The notes under the pieces are model-generated. The model did not search any database. It was given only the letters and a program-made list of their open reading frames with translations, and was not told the origin of the DNA. The position numbers and the translations under genes were made by a program. 30,381 bases of DNA from Clostridium sp. (GTDB taxonomy: Bacteria > Bacillota_A > Clostridia > Lachnospirales > Lachnospiraceae): positions 26,274 to 56,654 of the forward strand of contig JAMPAW010000010.1 in assembly GCA_023666975.1 (NCBI GenBank). The letters run 5' to 3'. This document shows positions 26,031-30,381 of the stretch, piece by piece (positions within the stretch are counted from its first letter, which is position 1; every line of letters starts with the position of its first letter).

Positions 26031-26405
26031 TTAGCGTTTTCCAGTCTGAATAAATTCGATCAATCTCTCTACATCATCAAAATCATCATAATCGCCATTG
26101 ATTCCCTCCTGATGGTAGACCACGCCATTTTTTTCATTTCTTTGCAGGCAATTCAAAAGTTCTTCTTCCCCATACCGCCTGATAAATAAATTAAACGCAT
26201 ACGGTTTTATTTTTTGAAGTAGTCCTCTTTGGCAGTCTTCTTCACATTCATAGCAATGGTGAATTTTCTTCCCGACGGAACACAATCTGTTCTCACAATC
26301 CAGATACCCGGGACATCCTCCTGAATCACATCCACCACATTTTACATTTTCCGAACACAAGCAGCAGGCAAGCCCACACCTTGCAATTCCTAACTCCCGT
26401 TTCAT
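26031..26405 (-). CDS. DUF3795 family cysteine-rich protein
   Basis: A 124-residue protein with a dense cysteine N-terminus (CGLACCLCSE, KCGGCDSGGCPG, CENRLC, CYECEEDC), the hallmark of DUF3795. This is probably a zinc or iron-sulfur binding domain of unknown role. The C-terminal 50 residues are helical and acidic. The ATG overlaps the stop of an upstream 42-aa gene (ATGA), with GGAGG shortly before, so the two are translationally coupled. Confidence 0.85.
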   Translation of the reverse strand: MKRELGIARCGLACCLCSENVKCGGCDSGGCPGYLDCENRLCSVGKKIHHCYECEEDCQRGLLQKIKPYAFNLFIRRYGEEELLNCLQRNEKNGVVYHQEGINGDYDDFDDVERLIEFIQTGKR

Positions 26406-26530
26406 TCCTCACCCTCCAAAATCCCGATTTTTTGCTCTATACAACTTCCGTATAAAAAAACTGCCTGATTCATTGGTACTTTCTGCCTTGCAATCTTTGC
26501 TAAATCGCTGTCAATTTCGTATTGCATCAT
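26402..26530 (-). CDS. Small 42-residue protein coupled to DUF3795 gene
   Basis: A short frame with a clear GGGAGG 8 bases before its ATG at 26530. It encodes 42 residues (MMQYEIDSDLAKIARQKVPM... ending ILEGEE). Its stop overlaps the DUF3795 start in an ATGA. I do not recognise it. The coupling and RBS argue that it is translated rather than chance. It might also be a leader peptide that controls the downstream gene. Confidence 0.5.
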   Translation of the reverse strand: MMQYEIDSDLAKIARQKVPMNQAVFLYGSCIEQKIGILEGEE

Positions 26531-26600
26531 ATTGTTATCCTCCCACAAAATCGTAAGAATTGGGGAGATTAATCTCTTGCCAAAAGTCTACAAACTGCCA

Positions 26601-27663
26601 TTACTTTTTTATTTCCCAATACCCGTAGCGTTTACCGCCTTTACGCTCAATCCTTCCTTGCTTGACCATCCGCTTCATTACCCGCTGCACAGATGCTATT
26701 GACACATTTAGCCTTTTAGCAATCTCCGTCTGCTTAATCGTCCTATCTGCCCCTAACAGGTCTAAAATTTTCTTTTCCAAAACATCTTTTTGATGTTTTG
26801 GCGGTTTTAAATCTTGCTGGTTTGCAACCTCCAAAGCATTCAATTTCAGCATAATATCTTCCGGATGCACAATATACTCCGGTAATGGAATGCCATAATC
26901 CTTACAGGTATCACAAATCTTTTGTATTCCCCTGCCCCAGCTTTCAATATAACCGGCACGAAAAAACGCATTTGCTATCGCCGGATTATATGGTCTGGAC
27001 TGGTGCCTTTTCATTAAGGTTTCTGCCGTCCAGCCGGATGGGAACACACAATCATTGCTGATATACATGGCATCATCTTCTATCCTGATTTGAATTGGGA
27101 TACCCGTAACCCGGCACGAATGAACCAAAGCATTGTAAAATGCCTCCCTGACAGCCTCCTTGGGAAAAGGATATGTTTCTATCCGTGTCATTTCATCATA
27201 TGTGATGGGTGCTTTCAAATACTTTAAATATATCAAAACTTTCTTTATCCAAGTCCTCTACCTGGACACCATCAACAATCGCATCTTCCCATTTAACCCC
27301 TGTTTTAGATGTCAAAAATTCTGTCAAGGCTATACCCCGCAGCGGCTGTTTTGTACTGCCGCTTCTATAATGGTATTCCCCTTTATAATTTACCGGATAA
27401 CTGCTTGGACTTACTGCTATTTCAATATATTCTTTTTCATCTTTTGACAATAAATTAACATCTGCCATAATTCCCATGGTAGTCTGAATCTTATTAGGTA
27501 TATCTTCTAGCAGTCTCTTACTGTCAGAAAGACCTACCACTTCTCCCCTATCATTTATTCCAATGTATATTTTCCCACCTTGAGCATTGGCAAAACCACA
27601 TATCCACTTTAAATATTCATCACGCCATGATTCTTGCCATTCGATGTTTTGGTTTTCTGACAT
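26601..27663 (-). pseudogene. Broken AlbA_2 / Schlafen-type ATP-binding regulator
   Basis: The N-terminal part (27663 to about 27232) is a typical AlbA_2 (Schlafen) domain: ESWRDEYLKWICGFANAQGGKIYIGI and YRSGSTKQPLRG. The C-terminal part (about 27236 to 26601) is the matching GHKL-like/wHTH half: REAFYNALVHS, FFRAGYIESWGRGIQKI and a winged helix TIKQTEIAKRLNVSIASVQRVMK. The two lie in different frames and join at TTTGATATATTT. The family's central block, roughly 85 residues as I recall intact relatives (including an AAVLLFH-type motif), is missing. So an internal deletion that also shifted the frame has inactivated the gene. The ATG at 27663 follows AGAGGTG. Confidence 0.8.
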
Positions 27664-28219
27664 TTTGACACCTCTTTTCTGCATAATGATTTTTCTTAAC
27701 ATTATTAGATTTCTTTATTTTTACTTTCAAAGAAGCTCTCTGTAATTTAGTTATTATAATGAGCAGACTGATTAATTAGACAAACAATGCCAATAACTCC
27801 TGTCAACTCAGCCCATTTTGTTGATGCCATCACAAAACGGTTAAGACCTGCCTCCTTTTTAACCGCCTCGAATTGCACACGCTAAACTTTTATAGTATCC
27901 ATTACAATGATTTACCTCATTCGCAGAACTTCAAATTTTCCCTACACTTTCCATTTCTATAGCACTTCAATATAAACTTCCAGACACCAATCAATTCATA
28001 TCTGTTTCATTATAACAATCCTTACCTAAATTATCCACCATAACTTGACTTTTATCAAAAGAACCCCTACAAGTCCATTCCAAGACCTGCAAGGGTTCTT
28101 ATAAAATGATTACCAAATCTCCAAACTATCCTCTGCATCCACTATGCCTGTATCTCTCCATCCAGATACAACCTTGCGTATTCCAATGCTTCGTTCTGTA
28201 TTTCCCCGACAAGAAAAAT
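27664..28219. other. Long intergenic stretch with possible gene relic
   Basis: About 550 bases without a supported gene. It holds a terminator-like hairpin at 28059-28100. A short minus-strand frame just after the HTH gene stop (28210 to 28142) reads VGEIQNEALEYARLYLDGEIQA then stops, and could be the tail of a lost gene. The rest is AT-rich with frequent stops on both strands. Confidence 0.45.
28059..28100 (-). terminator. Terminator-like hairpin
   Basis: AAGAACCC pairs with GGGTTCTT across a partly self-pairing loop. On the minus strand it is followed by TTGATAAAAG after TTCTT, a modest U-tract. It probably ends transcription from the HTH gene 120 bases upstream. Confidence 0.5.
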
Positions 28220-28681
28220 TTATTGACTATTTTTTTCTAATTTTTTTACACATACAAAGATTACGATAGCCGTAGCAATAAGAAATCCTGCAAGGAAAAC
28301 AGATGGATTTGCCACCCACTTCCAAAAATGAAAATGTCCTATGAAATATACTGCAAAAAACAGGAAATATATTGCAACCGAATATAGGACACACACAACA
28401 ATTCGTTGCCGTTTTTGTTCCTGCATGAGCATAATCTGCTGCTGTTTTTCCAGCATTTCGGTTTTCACTGATAAATCATCTATTTCTGATGATTTAAGCA
28501 GATAATCCGTTGTAACATCAAAAACTGCACTTAATGCGACTATTTTGTCCAACTCCGGGGTTGCCTGTCCACTTTCCCATTTTGAGATCGACTGCCTGGA
28601 TACATCCAGTTTTTCGGCAAGCTGTTCTTGTGTCAGGTCTTTTGCTTTCCGCAGTGTTAATAATTTTTCTGAAAAATTCAT
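28220..28681 (-). CDS. XRE-type HTH regulator with membrane anchor
   Basis: A 153-residue protein. Residues 5-60 form a Cro/XRE helix-turn-helix ([29 protein letters not shown]). Residues 66-88 are a coiled segment, and about 92-145 contain two hydrophobic helices with a short loop. It is likely a membrane-tethered DNA-binding regulator, a common clostridial design. AGGAGG lies 8 bases before the ATG. Its target and the signal sensed are unknown, and no obvious target gene is adjacent. Confidence 0.88.
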   Translation of the reverse strand: MNFSEKLLTLRKAKDLTQEQLAEKLDVSRQSISKWESGQATPELDKIVALSAVFDVTTDYLLKSSEIDDLSVKTEMLEKQQQIMLMQEQKRQRIVVCVLYSVAIYFLFFAVYFIGHFHFWKWVANPSVFLAGFLIATAIVIFVCVKKLEKNSQ

Positions 28682-28808
28682 GTATTCTTCCTCCTGTTTG
28701 TTTTGATAATTGAATCATACCAAAAACATCAATTACATTCTATATAGCCCTCTTTACATTTATGCAACCAGTGGTAGAAATACAAAATCAATCCCTCCGT
28801 TTTCCGCA

Positions 28809-29243
28809 TTATATCCATTGGATAAATGCCGTTTTATCGTCACTGTTATAGCCTGCTTTTCTGTAAAAATCCAAAGTGCTTTCTTTCTTAGAGCCTGTGA
28901 GCAGCATCATTTTATAGCAGTTTTCCTTGATCGCAATCTCTTTGGCATAATTCAGGCATTGCGTTGCCAGTCCTCTGTTTCTGTATCTTTCATCGGTTAT
29001 CACATTTTCAACAAAGGCATATGGCTGCTGGTTGTGTGTCAGATTGGGAATGATGACACAGACACAGGAGGACACGATTTCCCCGTTTTCTTCCACAACA
29101 ATCACATGATGGTTTTTATCCTCAAAAATAGCATCCCAAATCTGCAATAAACCAGTCGTCTTTTCCGGCATGGGATTATCATGTAACTGCATATATAATT
29201 TTAATAAACCGTCTAAATCGTTTTTCTCTGTCTCTCTGACCAT
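28809..29243 (-). CDS. GNAT family N-acetyltransferase
   Basis: A 144-residue protein with the GNAT fold. Motif A is VENVITDERYRNRGLATQCLNYA, with the acetyl-CoA-binding R/QxxGxA-like RNRGLA, and motif B is MLLTGSKKESTLDFYRKAGY. Substrate unknown. GAGGAG precedes the ATG at 29243 by 9 bases. An in-frame ATG at 29267 lies upstream of this RBS and is rejected. Confidence 0.87.
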   Translation of the reverse strand: MVRETEKNDLDGLLKLYMQLHDNPMPEKTTGLLQIWDAIFEDKNHHVIVVEENGEIVSSCVCVIIPNLTHNQQPYAFVENVITDERYRNRGLATQCLNYAKEIAIKENCYKMMLLTGSKKESTLDFYRKAGYNSDDKTAFIQWI

Positions 29244-29398
29244 ATATAACATCTCCTCATCATCCATCCGCCAACAATTCCTTTATCTTTTGGCATTTTC
29301 CAACGTATATTCCCCCCATTTTTAAACAACCAGCCGCCAGTCCATCATACCACATTCCTTAGCATTTATCATCAAAAAGTTATGATATGCCTTCATGG

Positions 29399-29869
29399 TT
29401 ACTCGTGCCTGCTCTCCTTTGCTTGAAGCAATTTCTCGTTCATTTTTCTTACATTATGCCTGGCTAAGCTAAACTGTATGATCCATATCACTACAAAAAT
29501 GAAAGCAAAAATCCCAAAATAGATTAAAAACCCAACCACACTATGTTCCATCCAGTATGAAAAATAAGCGATTGGCAGCATGATTGCTGAAAGGATTGAA
29601 AAGTAAACGCCCGTCTGCTTTACAATGCTCCAATTATCCATTTCCCATATGACTGAACTTGCCGCAAATCCTGTACCTAAAATCCCGCAAAGAACTGTTT
29701 GCAAAATAACCGCGTTGATTTCATTTCCCGTAATTGAAATGAGTTCGGGTACACAAGGCGAATAATATCCATTTGCCCAAACAAGAGAAATCAAAATTGT
29801 AATTAAATAGCCCATTGTAATTCCAAGTGGAAAACCTAAAATACTGCGTTTCATAATTTCCTTTTTCAT
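29399..29869 (-). CDS. DUF3021 family membrane protein
   Basis: A 156-residue protein with four hydrophobic helices and a basic C-terminal tail, matching DUF3021. This family is very often encoded next to a LytTR regulator, exactly as here, and the pair is thought to act together (the membrane partner modulating the regulator). GAGG lies 11 bases before the ATG at 29869, with GGTGA continuing the match, while the ATG at 29878 is too close. It begins about 10 bases after the LytTR stop. Confidence 0.82.
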   Translation of the reverse strand: MKKEIMKRSILGFPLGITMGYLITILISLVWANGYYSPCVPELISITGNEINAVILQTVLCGILGTGFAASSVIWEMDNWSIVKQTGVYFSILSAIMLPIAYFSYWMEHSVVGFLIYFGIFAFIFVVIWIIQFSLARHNVRKMNEKLLQAKESRHE

Positions 29870-29879
29870 AACATTCACC

Positions 29880-30320
29880 TCATATTCCTAATATTTTTTT
29901 GAGTTTGGGAACATAGCGCCTGGATACATATGTTGTTGTTCCGTTTGATAACCTGACACAAATTGTACCCGTAAAGCTTAAGTCAAAATGATCGACTTTT
30001 TTCAAGTTAATAATTTCTGAATTTGATATACGAATGAACTGGCTCACAGGTAATCGCTCTTCCAATTCATATAATCTACACCGAAGAATATATTCGCCTT
30101 TATCGGTGACTGCAAAAACTTTTCCAGAATTTGCGTAAATCCGAATCAAATCTGCATGCTCCAAAATTTCAATTTTTTCACCTTGATAGCCTGAAATGAT
30201 TTGTGGTACATCTTCTGAAAGCCTTGTTACAATGCTGCTCACCTCCTCTGTCACTGAAGCAGTCAGTATAATTATTTTAGGGGCAGGATATGAACTATCA
30301 ATCTTAATTTCAACCTGCAG
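29880..30320 (-). CDS. LytTR family transcriptional regulator, CTG start
   Basis: About 146 residues ending in a LytTR DNA-binding domain (from about residue 50: EKIEILEHADLIRIYANSGKV, SQFIRISNSEIINLKKVDHF, YVSRRYVPKLKKIL). There is no receiver domain, which is usual for the stand-alone regulators paired with DUF3021. No ATG or GTG is placed well. A GGAGGTGAT match at 30325-30333, complementary to the 16S end, lies upstream of a CTG at 30320 whose product would begin (M)QVEIKIDSSY, as expected for this family. The frame continues upstream only with unlikely sequence to the window edge. Confidence 0.75.
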   Translation of the reverse strand: MQVEIKIDSSYPAPKIIILTASVTEEVSSIVTRLSEDVPQIISGYQGEKIEILEHADLIRIYANSGKVFAVTDKGEYILRCRLYELEERLPVSQFIRISNSEIINLKKVDHFDLSFTGTICVRLSNGTTTYVSRRYVPKLKKILGI

Positions 30321-30381
30321 GATAATCACCTCCGTTATGAAGTGACTTTTGTCAAGAGGTAAATTAAAAAAATTCAAACTT

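Overview
The window reads as part of a Lachnospiraceae-like (Clostridia, Bacillota) chromosome. The evidence is the mid-to-low GC content, strong AGGAGG-type ribosome binding sites, LytTR/DUF3021 and HTH/membrane regulator modules, a YfhO-family membrane protein, and protein sequences typical of gut clostridia. The genus cannot be fixed from the sequence alone. Nearly everything lies on the minus strand. The plus-strand exceptions are the ABC transporter genes at the left edge, one CYTH phosphatase and a transposase. No tRNA, rRNA, CRISPR array or riboswitch was recognised.

Layout. 1-1.6 kb: the end of an ABC-2 transporter operon (partial permease, second permease, ATPase). 1.56-4.16 kb: a large YfhO-type membrane protein, convergent with and overlapping the ATPase gene. 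4.2-11.8 kb: a tightly coupled DNA-repair operon read leftward from a good promoter at about 11.8 kb. Its order is a PD-(D/E)XK nuclease fused to a DinG/XPD-type iron-sulfur helicase, then sbcD, sbcC and an uncharacterised protein. 11.8-13.1 kb: a DJ-1/PfpI protein with its own promoter and a divergent CYTH protein. 13.1-17.1 kb: a leftward operon ribH, HAD-IIB phosphatase, LytS-like sensor with degenerate kinase motifs, and DUF1189 protein. 17.2-18.3 kb: a CPBP intramembrane protease and a TIGR04076 protein.

18.5-24.6 kb is the most unusual part. A strong promoter at about 24.63 kb precedes a 74-aa protein. Next comes a 578-aa protein with an Mrr-like D...QxK nuclease signature and a glycine-zipper membrane region, then a 603-aa coiled-coil/Sel1-repeat protein. 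A 1.56-kb insertion sequence with imperfect terminal repeats sits directly after these. Beyond it, on the same strand with an intact ribosome binding site and a terminator, is a HEPN-like protein with a lysine/aspartate repeat. Removing the insertion leaves a short intergenic gap, so the four genes look like one ancestral operon. A plausible reading is an uncharacterised defence or toxin cassette that the insertion has split. The four-gene layout is seen in sequence; the function is inferred.

24.9-30.4 kb is a set of small accessory genes: P-loop kinase, VOC protein, a 42-aa protein coupled to a DUF3795 protein, a broken AlbA_2/Schlafen-type regulator, an HTH membrane regulator, a GNAT acetyltransferase, and a LytTR regulator paired with DUF3021. 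The LytTR gene appears to start at a CTG codon.
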